Assembly (NCBI RefSeq): GCF_021650705.1 | Contig: NZ_CP087138.1 | Location: forward strand, 3,806,001 to 3,870,000 | Source of the DNA: Pseudomonas sp. KNUC1026 | GTDB taxonomy: Bacteria > Pseudomonadota > Gammaproteobacteria > Pseudomonadales > Pseudomonadaceae | DNA: 64,000 bases | Direction: 5' to 3' | Shown: piece by piece, positions 48,360 through 56,599 of the stretch | How the letters are laid out: every line of letters begins with the position of its first letter | How positions within the stretch are numbered: position 1 is the first letter of the stretch | Notes under the pieces: model-generated | Database searches by the model: none | Seen by the model: only the letters and a program-made list of their open reading frames with translations | What the model was told of the DNA's origin: nothing | Translations under genes and position numbers: made by a program

Positions 48360-48839
48360 TCAATGGCGCAGCAGCAGGCTGCCTTCGATGGGGATGTAGC
48401 GGCTGGCGGCGCGGATCAATGCGCCTGCGGTCAGCCCCGGCACACCGTAGGCGGTGGCCTGCACGCCATTGCGCTCGATCACTCGCTGCAGCAGCAGGTC
48501 GAAATCGCCGTCACCGGAAGCCAGCACGACTTCATCGACGTCAGGTGCGGCGTCGAGCACATCGATGGTGATACCAACGTCCCAGTCGCCCTTGGCCGAG
48601 CCATCGGCGCGCTGAATGTAGGGCTTGAGCTTCACGGTGAAACCCAGGTTGCGCAGGATCTGCTGGAACTGCTGCTGGCGCGGGTCGCCACGCTCGGTGG
48701 CGTAGGCATAAGCCTTGACGATCTGGCCCTCGCGGCTGATCTGCTGCCAGAAGGCCGAGTAATTGAAGTGGCAACCGTAGGCCTGGCGCACGGTGTAATA
48801 CAGGTTCTGTACATCGGCGAACACAGCGATGGTCTTCAC
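48360..48839 (-). CDS. NYN-domain (LabA-like) protein
   Basis: A 159-residue PIN-like protein. The acidic metal-site residues are visible in IAVFADVQNLYYTVRQ, KGDWDVGITIDVLDA and VVLASGDGDFDLLLQRV. NYN proteins are predicted ribonucleases or RNA-binding factors. It lies upstream of rhlE on the same strand with about 78 bases between, so the two may function together in RNA metabolism, which is inference. Confidence 0.85.
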   Translation of the reverse strand: MKTIAVFADVQNLYYTVRQAYGCHFNYSAFWQQISREGQIVKAYAYATERGDPRQQQFQQILRNLGFTVKLKPYIQRADGSAKGDWDVGITIDVLDAAPDVDEVVLASGDGDFDLLLQRVIERNGVQATAYGVPGLTAGALIRAASRYIPIEGSLLLRH

Positions 48840-48925
48840 ACCTGCCCCTTTTCGGCTGGATACGGAAGCGCCGCCCGAAGGCGGCGCTGCGTGGTCAGGC
48901 GAGCAGTATGCCAGCCCTTGGGGGT

Positions 48926-49624
48926 TCAGACGTAATCATCGTCGTCGAAGGTGCCGCCGTCGGCGCCGTCGCTGCCCCAATCGGTGTTGGCGAAGCCGCC
49001 TGGGTCCTGGTCGCTCCAGTTGCCTTGGTTGCCTTGGTCGGCCACCTGGCCTTGATCGTAGTTTGCCGGCTCATCGCGAATTACCTCGACGATCTCCTCC
49101 GGGGCACTGTTGTGGTGGAACAGGCTGCTGATGCCCTCGGCCAGCATCACACCACCGGCCACGCCCGCAGCGGTCTGCAGCGCGCCACGCATGAAACCGC
49201 CGCCGGCCGGCGCAGCCTGGGGCTGTGGCGGCGGCGCGTAATTCTGCTGCGGCGCAGGCTGGCCCCAGCCGCTGTTGGGGTCACGCCACCCACCTGCGCT
49301 GCGCGGAGCCGGCGCAGGTTCGCGGTTACCGCCACCGAACAGGTTGGAGAGAAAGCCGCCACCGCCCTGTTGAGCCGGCGCCTGAGCGCGGCTGCGCGCC
49401 TCATCGAGCTCGGCCTGGAGCTGGCGCTTCTGCTCGTCCATGCGCTTGAGCGCAGCTTCCTGCACCAGGATGGCCTGGGCCATGTAATAGGCCGCAGACG
49501 GCTGTGCAGCAAGGTGTTGCTTGATCAACTGGTCGGCCTGAGCGTCGCGCGCGCCGCCCTCGGCCTCGGCCTTTTTCAAACGGGTAAACAGGCCATCGAT
49601 CAGGGTTTGTTCATCACTGTTCAT
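48926..49624 (-). CDS. DUF2076 domain protein
   Basis: A 232-residue protein starting MNSDEQTLIDGLFTRLKKAE, with AAYYMAQAILVQEAALKRM and a coiled coil. The linker is rich in Gly, Pro and Gln (PAPQQNYAPPPQPQ), followed by the hydrophobic GGGFMRGALQTAAGVAGGVMLAEGISSLF and a very acidic tail ending TFDDDDYV. This is the DUF2076 layout; function is unknown. The start at 49624 is preferred over 49678 because it gives the family N-terminus. Confidence 0.85.
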   Translation of the reverse strand: MNSDEQTLIDGLFTRLKKAEAEGGARDAQADQLIKQHLAAQPSAAYYMAQAILVQEAALKRMDEQKRQLQAELDEARSRAQAPAQQGGGGFLSNLFGGGNREPAPAPRSAGGWRDPNSGWGQPAPQQNYAPPPQPQAAPAGGGFMRGALQTAAGVAGGVMLAEGISSLFHHNSAPEEIVEVIRDEPANYDQGQVADQGNQGNWSDQDPGGFANTDWGSDGADGGTFDDDDYV

Positions 49625-49792
49625 GGCGACCTCGCAAGTTGCCCAAAGAATTGGCGCATTGGCCAGACGAGAAAACAATGCGGCCCGGCCCTGGGCCTTT
49701 CAATCCATACCACGCATTAAAGTTAATTTATCCAGCCGGCTGATCGGCTACAGTGACGCCTGCTTTGCCCACCCGATCTCGATGCGAACCCG

Positions 49793-50464
49793 ATGAATCC
49801 GCTGACCGTTGTCCAAGACGCCTTGTATTTCTTCCGCCGCCACCTGCTGGCCATCGCTGCGCTGTGCCTGCCACCGATCGTGCTGGAAGCGCTGGCGGAG
49901 CAACTGGTAGCCCACAGCACCGGGCCCAAGGGCTCACCTGTGTTCGACATCCTCGTCGGCCTGCTGTTCTATCCCTTGTACACCGGCGCCCTGATCCTGT
50001 TCCTCGACGCCCGCAGCCACGGTGACAACCCACGCACCCAGGATCTTTGGGCCATGGCCCTGCGCCTGTGGCCGACTTTTGCCCTGCTGGCGGCACTCAA
50101 TACGCTGTGCATCATGCTGGGGATGTCGTTGTTCGTGCTGCCGGGGTTGTGGGTGATGGCCAAGCTGGCGTTCTCGGAATACCTGATGGTGCTGCGGGGG
50201 TTGCCCCCGCTCACTGCAGTCAAACAGAGCTTTCTGCTCACGCAGGGCCACTTCTGGCGCATCCTGTCGTGCATCCTGCTGGTGCTGGTGCCATTGTGGG
50301 CAATTGATTGGGCGAGCAGCCAGGTCTACCCGCCGGAAGGCGGCAACAGGCTGGTGCAACTGGTGATCGATAGCCTCAACAGCTTCTTGCAACTGTTCAC
50401 CACGGTCGTGCTGTATCGCCTGTTCATGCTGGTGGCCGACCCCAGCCTGCGTGAGCAGCGCTAA
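49793..50464 (+). CDS. YciC-like (UPF0259) inner-membrane protein
   Basis: A 223-residue protein with about five or six hydrophobic segments, beginning MNPLTVVQDALYFFRRHLLAIAALCLPPIV and containing GLWVMAKLAFSEYLMVLRGLPPLTAVKQSFLLTQGHFW. This is the pattern of the YciC family, whose role is not established. The next gene starts 10 bases later and is probably co-transcribed. Confidence 0.75.
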   Translation: MNPLTVVQDALYFFRRHLLAIAALCLPPIVLEALAEQLVAHSTGPKGSPVFDILVGLLFYPLYTGALILFLDARSHGDNPRTQDLWAMALRLWPTFALLAALNTLCIMLGMSLFVLPGLWVMAKLAFSEYLMVLRGLPPLTAVKQSFLLTQGHFWRILSCILLVLVPLWAIDWASSQVYPPEGGNRLVQLVIDSLNSFLQLFTTVVLYRLFMLVADPSLREQR

Positions 50465-50473
50465 GGCAAACTG

Positions 50474-51562
50474 GTGAAACACCTGCGGACAGCCTGGATG
50501 CTGGCCCTGATGGCGCTGGTCGCACTCGGGCTATGGGCCTACAAAGCCAGCTGGCACCCGCCAAAACATGAGCCCCTGGCTGTGCAATGCCAGAAGCAAG
50601 CACCAGACCTGGTGCCTGGCCAGGCGCTGAAGGTGATGACCTGGAACCTCCAGTACCTGGCCGGCACCCGCTACGTGTTCTGGTACGACGAAAACCACGG
50701 CAGCGATACCCGCCCCACTGAGGCAGACCTTGCCCACACGCTCGATGAAGCCGTGCGGGTGATCCGCGCTGAGCGCCCCGACGTGCTGTTGCTTCAGGAG
50801 GTGGACAACGGCGCCAAGGCCTCCGCCTATCAAGACCAGTTGGCCCTGCTGCGCGAACGCCTGGCCGACCTCTACCCTTGCGCCGCTCAAACCTACACCT
50901 GGAAAGCGAGCTTCGTACCAGATCGCCACATCCTCGGCAGCGCCGGGCGTACGCTGGCAACGCTGAGCCGCTATCGCATCAGCCAGGCCGAACGCAGCGC
51001 TCTACCCTTGCCCGGCAATGCCATCAGCCGCCTGTTCGGCCCGCGCCATGCGGTGCTGACCACCTGGCTACCGGTGCAGCGCAGCACGCCGCTGGCGGTG
51101 CTCAACACCGAACTGGATCACTACCGCACAGGTGACGCGGCCCAGCGCGAGCAATTGATCACCCTGCTGCGGCACATCGACAAGCTGGAGAGCCAGGGCA
51201 CGCCCTGGCTGGTGGGCGGCGACTTCAACGCGCTGCCGCTGGGCCAACACCCGTTGCTGGCGCCCGAACACCGCGAGCGTTACTCACCCACCAACGACCT
51301 GCACCTGCTGTGGGAACGCTATCCGATGATCCCCAGCAACGCCGAAGCCAGCGGCGCCGAACGCCAGCACTGGCTGAGTCATCGCCCCAACGGCAGCCCG
51401 CAGCCGGGCCCGAGCCGCACCCTGGACTACCTGTTCCACAGCCCGGCGCTGAGCCGCCTGGAGGCGCAGGTGCGCCAAGGCGACACTCTCGGCATCTCCG
51501 ATCACCTGCCGCTGATCGCCCGCCTGCTCTTGCCCGATGCCCCCGTGGACCCCGAACAATGA
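50474..51562 (+). CDS. Endonuclease/exonuclease/phosphatase-family hydrolase, membrane-anchored
   Basis: An N-terminal hydrophobic anchor (AWMLALMALVALGLWAYKA) precedes an EEP fold with the expected metal and catalytic residues: MTWNLQYL, VLLLQEVDNG, TELDHYR, WLVGGDFNALPLG and SDHLPLIARLL. The substrate may be a phosphodiester, lipid or nucleic acid outside the cytoplasm. It begins with GTG at 50474, directly after the YciC-like gene. Confidence 0.85.
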   Translation: MKHLRTAWMLALMALVALGLWAYKASWHPPKHEPLAVQCQKQAPDLVPGQALKVMTWNLQYLAGTRYVFWYDENHGSDTRPTEADLAHTLDEAVRVIRAERPDVLLLQEVDNGAKASAYQDQLALLRERLADLYPCAAQTYTWKASFVPDRHILGSAGRTLATLSRYRISQAERSALPLPGNAISRLFGPRHAVLTTWLPVQRSTPLAVLNTELDHYRTGDAAQREQLITLLRHIDKLESQGTPWLVGGDFNALPLGQHPLLAPEHRERYSPTNDLHLLWERYPMIPSNAEASGAERQHWLSHRPNGSPQPGPSRTLDYLFHSPALSRLEAQVRQGDTLGISDHLPLIARLLLPDAPVDPEQ

Positions 51563-51651
51563 GCATCGGCAAAATCTGGTAACAGTACCGAACAGGATTT
51601 TACCACCGCCGCTTCGTTAGCTTAGTGCTCCTTCCGACAACGAGGCTCTAC

Positions 51652-52380
51652 ATGAAACGTTTCTCGCTGCACCTGCTCGCCGCCGCCCTGCCACTGCTCG
51701 CCGCCACCCACGCCAGCGCCCACGGCCTCTGGACCGAACAACGCCGTGGCCACATCGAAGTGGTGGTCGGCGAAGGCGCCGAAGACGACGCCTTCAACCC
51801 CGCCCAGGTCAAAGCCGCCCACGCCTGGAATGGCAAAGGCGATGCACTGAAGGTCGAGATCGAGAAACTCAAGGACCACGCCCGCGTGGTGCCCGCCAAG
51901 GGCGCAGCGGTGGTGGCCGTGGAATTCGACGCAGGCGTCTGGACCAAGGACGCCGAAGGCCAATGGGCCGAGAAACCCAAAGCCGAGGTGAAGAACGCCG
52001 TATCCACCACCCAGGGCCTGCGCTACAGCCTGGCGATCAACGACCACTACACCCAACTGCCCAAGCTCGACAAACTGGGCCTGGTGATCGTGCCGCAAGT
52101 GGACCCGACCGCTGTCGGCCAGGGCAAGCCGCTGGCCGTGCAGGTGCTGTCCAACGGCAAGCCGGTCGAAGGGGTCAAACTCTACGAAGACTTCCGCAAC
52201 ATGCCTGAACAGGCCGGAGTCACTACCGACAAGGACGGCCGCGCGCAGGTCACCGTGCGCAACGAGGGCTTGAACGTGATCGCCGCCTACAGCGACGCCA
52301 AGGTCGAGGGCAACAAGGCCATCGATTCGTACGGCTACTTCAGCTCTCTGACGTTCGTCGGCGCCGAGCACCACGAGTAA
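51652..52380 (+). CDS. DUF4198 periplasmic protein (NikM-like)
   Basis: A 242-residue secreted protein. The signal peptide LHLLAAALPLLAATHASA is followed by HGLWTEQRRGHIEVVVG; an N-terminal His after cleavage is typical of DUF4198 proteins, proposed to bind metals or act with metal uptake. A C-terminal Ig-like part includes KPLAVQVLSNGKPVEGVKLYED and AGVTTDKDGRAQVTV. No transporter is adjacent, so the partner is unknown. Confidence 0.8.
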   Translation: MKRFSLHLLAAALPLLAATHASAHGLWTEQRRGHIEVVVGEGAEDDAFNPAQVKAAHAWNGKGDALKVEIEKLKDHARVVPAKGAAVVAVEFDAGVWTKDAEGQWAEKPKAEVKNAVSTTQGLRYSLAINDHYTQLPKLDKLGLVIVPQVDPTAVGQGKPLAVQVLSNGKPVEGVKLYEDFRNMPEQAGVTTDKDGRAQVTVRNEGLNVIAAYSDAKVEGNKAIDSYGYFSSLTFVGAEHHE

Positions 52381-52394
52381 CGCCCCACCGCGGC

Positions 52395-53280
52395 TCAGCC
52401 TGCCCGGCTGAGCCGCGCTTTCATTTCCCGCACATCCCTGGCTGGCGGCAGGCCGAACAGGCGCCCGTACTCTCGGGTGAATTGCGGCACGCTTTCATAA
52501 CCCACCTCAAAAGCGCAGCGGGCGACCGGCAGCCCCTCCAGCAGACGCTGCCTTGCCTCGATCAACCTCAACTGCTTCTGGTACTGCAACGGCGTGAGCG
52601 TGGTCACCTGCCGAAAGTGCGCGTGAAACGCCGACAGGCTCAGCCCAGCAGTTTCGGCCAATTGCTCCATGCGCAGCGGCTGGTTGAATTCGGCGCGGAT
52701 CCGCCCGATCGCCCGGCTGATCTTTTCGCGCATGGCTGCTGGGCACGCCCAGCGCACGCAAGGCACCGCCGTGGCGGCCAGCCAGCAACCAGTAATGCAA
52801 CTCGCGCATCAGTGGGCCCTGGAGAATCGGCACAGAGGCGGGGCGTTCGAGCAAGTTCAGCAACCGCAAGGCCGCCTGGGCCACCTCGGCATCGGTCGGC
52901 TCAACGCGCACCCCCGAGCTGGCGCTGAACGGCGCGCTGCCCATCTCCATCACCAACGCTTCGATCAGCCCGAGATCCAGCTCGATCACGAACGCGTAGT
53001 AAGGCCGGCCGGCGCTGGCCTGAGTGATCTGGCTGACGGTCGGCACGTCCGCACTGATGACCAGCGACTGCCCCGCAGAGAACTCGAACGCCTGATTGCC
53101 GATAGCCACTCGCTTGCTGCCTTGCAGCACCAGCGCCACCAAGGGCCGGGAGATGGCGTAGAGCAATTGCGTGGGTGAGGTTTCGCGCAACACCGACACC
53201 CCGGCAAACGGTGTACGGGCCACGCCTTGGTGTTGATGGGCATCGGCATACCGGCGGGCGACGTCGAGCAAGGTGGGCAT
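52395..53280 (-). CDS. AraC-family regulator (AraC_N type), frameshifted
   Basis: The N-terminal arm and cupin-like domain (TPFAGVSVLRETSPTQLLYAIS, SLVISADVPTVSQITQAS) precede the two AraC helix-turn-helix motifs (QPLRMEQLAETAGLSLSAFHAHFRQVT, VARCAFEVGYESVPQFTREYGRLFG). The halves are in different frames, meeting near 52727-52733 in a GCGCG stretch. One extra base or two lost bases explains it, and the corrected protein is about 295 residues. It is divergent from the short-chain dehydrogenase at 53440, its likely target. Confidence 0.85.
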
Positions 53281-53439
53281 GAGTGAGCACTCGCAGTTGA
53301 AGCGAGCCCATTTCAGCGCGCCCAGGCCCTGCGCACAACCCACGCCGGCTGAACAGGCAAGGCCTGGCGAGGATCAGGCAACTTCATCACCGGGACGGCC
53401 CTATCGTGGGTTTCCCTCACAGCTTTCAAGGAGCTCAGC

Positions 53440-54195
53440 ATGGCCACCGTCTCGATCATCACCGGCGCCAGCCGCGGCCTGGGCCGCAACACCGCGCTGG
53501 CCATCGCCCGCCAGGGCGGCGACGTCATCCTCACTTACCGCGAAGGCCAGGCGCAGGCCCAGGCGGTGGTCGAGCAAATCCGCGCCATGGGCCGCCAGGC
53601 GCTCGCTCTGCCACTGGATGTCAGCGCCCTGCACACACTGCCCGCCTTCGCCGAAGCGGTTTCCGCAGCCTTGGCCAGCCACTGGCAACGGCCACGCTTC
53701 GACCACCTGATCAACAACGCAGGCCAAGGCGAGATGGCGCCGCTGGCAAGCACCACCGAAGCGCAGTTCGACGCGCTGTTCGGCACCCACGTGAAAGGCA
53801 CGCTGTTCCTCACCCAGGCGTTGCTGCCGTTGCTCGAAGACGGCGGGCGCATCGTCAACTTCTCTTCGGGGCTGACCCGCGTGTCGATGCCCGGCTTCGC
53901 CGCCTACGCCGCCGCCAAGGCAGCGGTCGAAATGCTCACCGTGTACATGGCCCGCGAATGGGGCGAGCGCGGCATCACCGCCAACTGCGTCGCGCCTGGT
54001 GCCATCGAAACGGACTTTCTCGGCGGCGCAGTGCGCGACACCCCCGCACTCAACCAGCAATTCGCCGCGATGACTGCCCTTGGGCGCACAGGGGTGCCAG
54101 AGGATATCGGGCCGATGGTCGCCAGCCTGCTGGCACCGCAGAACCGTTGGGTGACGGGGCAGCGGATCGAGGTGTCGGGTGGGCAAGGGATCTGA
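53440..54195 (+). CDS. Short-chain dehydrogenase/reductase
   Basis: A 251-residue classical SDR. The cofactor motif is IITGASRGLGRNTALA, with the NNAG motif in LINNAGQGEMAPL. The catalytic Ser is in NFSSGLTRVSM and the YxxxK pair in YAAAKAAVEM, and the C-terminal part has CVAPGAIETDF. Substrate is unknown. The divergent AraC regulator 159 bases away probably controls it. Confidence 0.93.
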   Translation: MATVSIITGASRGLGRNTALAIARQGGDVILTYREGQAQAQAVVEQIRAMGRQALALPLDVSALHTLPAFAEAVSAALASHWQRPRFDHLINNAGQGEMAPLASTTEAQFDALFGTHVKGTLFLTQALLPLLEDGGRIVNFSSGLTRVSMPGFAAYAAAKAAVEMLTVYMAREWGERGITANCVAPGAIETDFLGGAVRDTPALNQQFAAMTALGRTGVPEDIGPMVASLLAPQNRWVTGQRIEVSGGQGI

Positions 54196-54387
54196 GAGCA
54201 GCATGGCTGAGGCAGCACGTGGTCCAACGAAAACCTCAATTTTTTTACCGCGCCTGTTAAGCAGATTCTCAGGAAAACTGGCTCCGTCGAGCGACGTATC
54301 AGGATGAGCTTTGGAGCAGATACACTGCGTTTGCAAGACAAGGACCCAGGGCCGAAAGGCACTAGATCAGCATGTTAAAGGAAATAC

Positions 54388-54972
54388 ATGAATTACTATT
54401 CGCTTTGCCATGAGTACTTGATCGACGGTTTTACTGATGGGAACGTAAAGTTTTCTCCGGCGCTTGAAGATCATTATCAAACGGGAAGGGATTTTTGTTT
54501 TTCGAACACATCGGTTTCTCTTATCATGGATAAGAAAGTCAAGAGATTGACATCTGATTTCTTTTTGACCACTTGCGGAGCTTTCTTCATGTCTGAGGAA
54601 ATGAAGGAGGTAGTCGACGACTGTAAAAATCAGCTGGTTTTCATTCCTGCAGAGACCAAATATTTCAATGGCGAGATTACGGAAAAGAAATACTATTTTA
54701 TTCATGATAGTAGAAAAATTTCCTGTTTCGACTATTTTCAATCCGAGTACTCTGGAAAAGCACTGACTATCAAAAATAAACAATCGGGAGTGCTGGCGAA
54801 AGATCATAGAGTTCGAGGAGTCAAAAAATTTGTCGTTGATGCGTCATCATCTGAAGGGTTGGATTTTTTATTCGTCAACAACGTGATTTGGATAGATCCA
54901 GTCGTGTCGGAGCTCTTGGTTGAAAAGGTCAAAAAGCATAAGTTGTTAGTAAGGTTTGAACCCATCGGGTAG
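54388..54972 (+). CDS. Imm11-like (DUF1629) immunity protein
   Basis: A 194-residue protein from an AT-rich islet. SEEMKEVVDDCKNQLVFIPAE, KKYYFIHDSRKISCFDYFQSEY and the end IWIDPVVSELLVEKVKKHK resemble the Imm11 family of polymorphic-toxin immunity proteins (expressed protein level, then a target-residue pair and a final helix). No matching toxin is beside it. A good ribosome site (AAAGGA) precedes the ATG. Base and codon use are unlike the GC-rich neighbours, which suggests horizontal transfer. Confidence 0.65.
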   Translation: MNYYSLCHEYLIDGFTDGNVKFSPALEDHYQTGRDFCFSNTSVSLIMDKKVKRLTSDFFLTTCGAFFMSEEMKEVVDDCKNQLVFIPAETKYFNGEITEKKYYFIHDSRKISCFDYFQSEYSGKALTIKNKQSGVLAKDHRVRGVKKFVVDASSSEGLDFLFVNNVIWIDPVVSELLVEKVKKHKLLVRFEPIG

Positions 54973-55039
54973 CGAATTGTGTTGTTGATATTGGACTTAC
55001 AATAAAAGTAGCGAAATCAGTTGCGTGACAGGAGCAAAA

Positions 55040-55825
55040 ATGGACAACTCATTGAAGAAAGCGCTCAAGGCATTTCTTTCAGCTGGCTCCCTGGAAAAAA
55101 TGCAAGATCAATCACTGATAACGGCTCTCCGCGAAAACGACATAATCATACCGAGCATCGATATGAGCCATGATGAGCTTTTGGATAAGCTTCATCATCA
55201 AATAAATCTAACGATCAAAAAAAGAGTAGTGGATTCCTTTCTGTTTGGTTTGGAACATGGCCGTGCCGAGTATAGAGCGGCTTTGCCTGCATTCGCGATC
55301 GCTTCTAAATTACCGCATCATTCTTTTGAGTCAAATGACGCTGTGCAATGCGATATATGCGGGGGCTTTAAAACTCGAAGCATGAATTTCACGCTTTATA
55401 ACATTATGCGATATGTAGACGGCGCTACCAACAGTGGAGCGCCTGAACAGCTCTATATTTTTTTGAAAAAGCACAATGAGTCTGAAATCAAAGAAGCCGT
55501 ATCACTCTCTGCGTTTAGTGAGCTCTTGATGCTTCTAAGAAATTTGAGCGATGACGATACTCTTATGACGCTTGAAAGAAAGATGAGATCGCTTTCTTCT
55601 TGCAAACTGACAAAAAATGAGGCGCGCGGTTTGATTGATCTGTTAGGGCATCTCAGTGTTTTGGAAAGCCCTGAGCATAAAGGCTTTTTGTCAGGGTTTA
55701 AAAATATCGGCACAATGCCCAGAAAGTCTCGCTCCAGTGAGTGGAGCTATCCTGCAGATTTCTGGAAGGGCCAGTTTGGTGTCAATGAAGCTGCACTGAA
55801 GTTCTGGTTTGAGGAATATTTATAG
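55040..55825 (+). CDS. Hypothetical protein of the AT-rich islet (CDICGG motif)
   Basis: A 261-residue predicted cytoplasmic, mostly helical protein that I do not recognise. The only motif is AVQCDICGGFKTRSM, a single CxxC knuckle that might bind metal if it dimerises. The ATG at 55040 is preceded by GGAG; an upstream GTG at 55025 is less likely. It follows the Imm11-like gene by 67 bases and shares its AT-rich composition. A second orphan immunity gene is possible but unproven. Confidence 0.7.
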   Translation: MDNSLKKALKAFLSAGSLEKMQDQSLITALRENDIIIPSIDMSHDELLDKLHHQINLTIKKRVVDSFLFGLEHGRAEYRAALPAFAIASKLPHHSFESNDAVQCDICGGFKTRSMNFTLYNIMRYVDGATNSGAPEQLYIFLKKHNESEIKEAVSLSAFSELLMLLRNLSDDDTLMTLERKMRSLSSCKLTKNEARGLIDLLGHLSVLESPEHKGFLSGFKNIGTMPRKSRSSEWSYPADFWKGQFGVNEAALKFWFEEYL

Positions 55826-55912
55826 AGTTTGATAGCCGTAAAGGAGTGCAGTGGATATAGGCAGGATATTGTGCTTTGGTGTTCGCGTTTGATGTTTTAG
55901 CAGGGGTGCATA

Positions 55913-56563
55913 ATGAGCAAGGAAGATAGAATTTATTTTGAAAAAGAACTCACCAAACATCTGCGCGGTATTGAATATCCTGGATTGACAATCAGGGTCG
56001 TGAAAGCAGGTGTGAAATTCCTCTGGAACAAAACCGTCGTTGCTGAGCTTGATTTTCAGTTTGTGTTGAGGGCAAATTCATACACTCTGCAGGGGCGTGT
56101 GTTTGGCGGGCCGATATTTGAATGCTCCCAAAAACATATTCCACCTTACAGAAGCAATATCTATAACGAAGGATGTTTTTCCTTTACCACATCGGGAAGG
56201 CAGGATAAAAAATTTAGCGATAATGTATGTGGTGATATTGGCGCCCCTAAATTAGACGAAGTCGCTAGTATGTGTCAGCGTATCCGGCGATCGTTAGAGG
56301 GCTACTACGTTCCGCTGATCGCTGGATGTATCATTCCAAATCACAGCACTGTTCAGAATGTTTTAGAGTCGCCGACGGATTACGCCTATCCTGCTGTATT
56401 TATTCATTCCGCGATAACGTGCAACCCTGCGTGTATCGATAAACAGATGCTGGATAGGCTGTTATCCAATAACAAGATCATCAAAAATAAAGCTTTTGAC
56501 CTGGCCTTGTTCAATAATCTTCAGGCGCTGTATGGCTGCTGTACAGGACCACAGGACAGCTAA
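55913..56563 (+). CDS. Hypothetical protein of the AT-rich islet (Cys-rich)
   Basis: A 216-residue protein with no family I can name. It is soluble, with an alpha/beta-looking N-terminus (GLTIRVVKAGVKFLWNKTVVAELDF) and several scattered cysteines toward the C-terminus (ITCNPACIDK, LYGCCTGP). It is AT-rich, on the same strand as the two genes before it and 87 bases downstream. It converges with hrpB. Confidence 0.68.
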   Translation: MSKEDRIYFEKELTKHLRGIEYPGLTIRVVKAGVKFLWNKTVVAELDFQFVLRANSYTLQGRVFGGPIFECSQKHIPPYRSNIYNEGCFSFTTSGRQDKKFSDNVCGDIGAPKLDEVASMCQRIRRSLEGYYVPLIAGCIIPNHSTVQNVLESPTDYAYPAVFIHSAITCNPACIDKQMLDRLLSNNKIIKNKAFDLALFNNLQALYGCCTGPQDS

Positions 56564-56581
56564 AGCCAAACGGGTTTGCGA

Positions 56582-56596
56582 GGCCCCGTCGGGGCC
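56582..56596. terminator. Short GC hairpin between the islet and hrpB
   Basis: GGCCCC (56582-56587) pairs with GGGGCC (56591-56596) over three bases, between two convergent genes. There is no T tract. Confidence 0.35.
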
Positions 56597-56599
56597 CCA

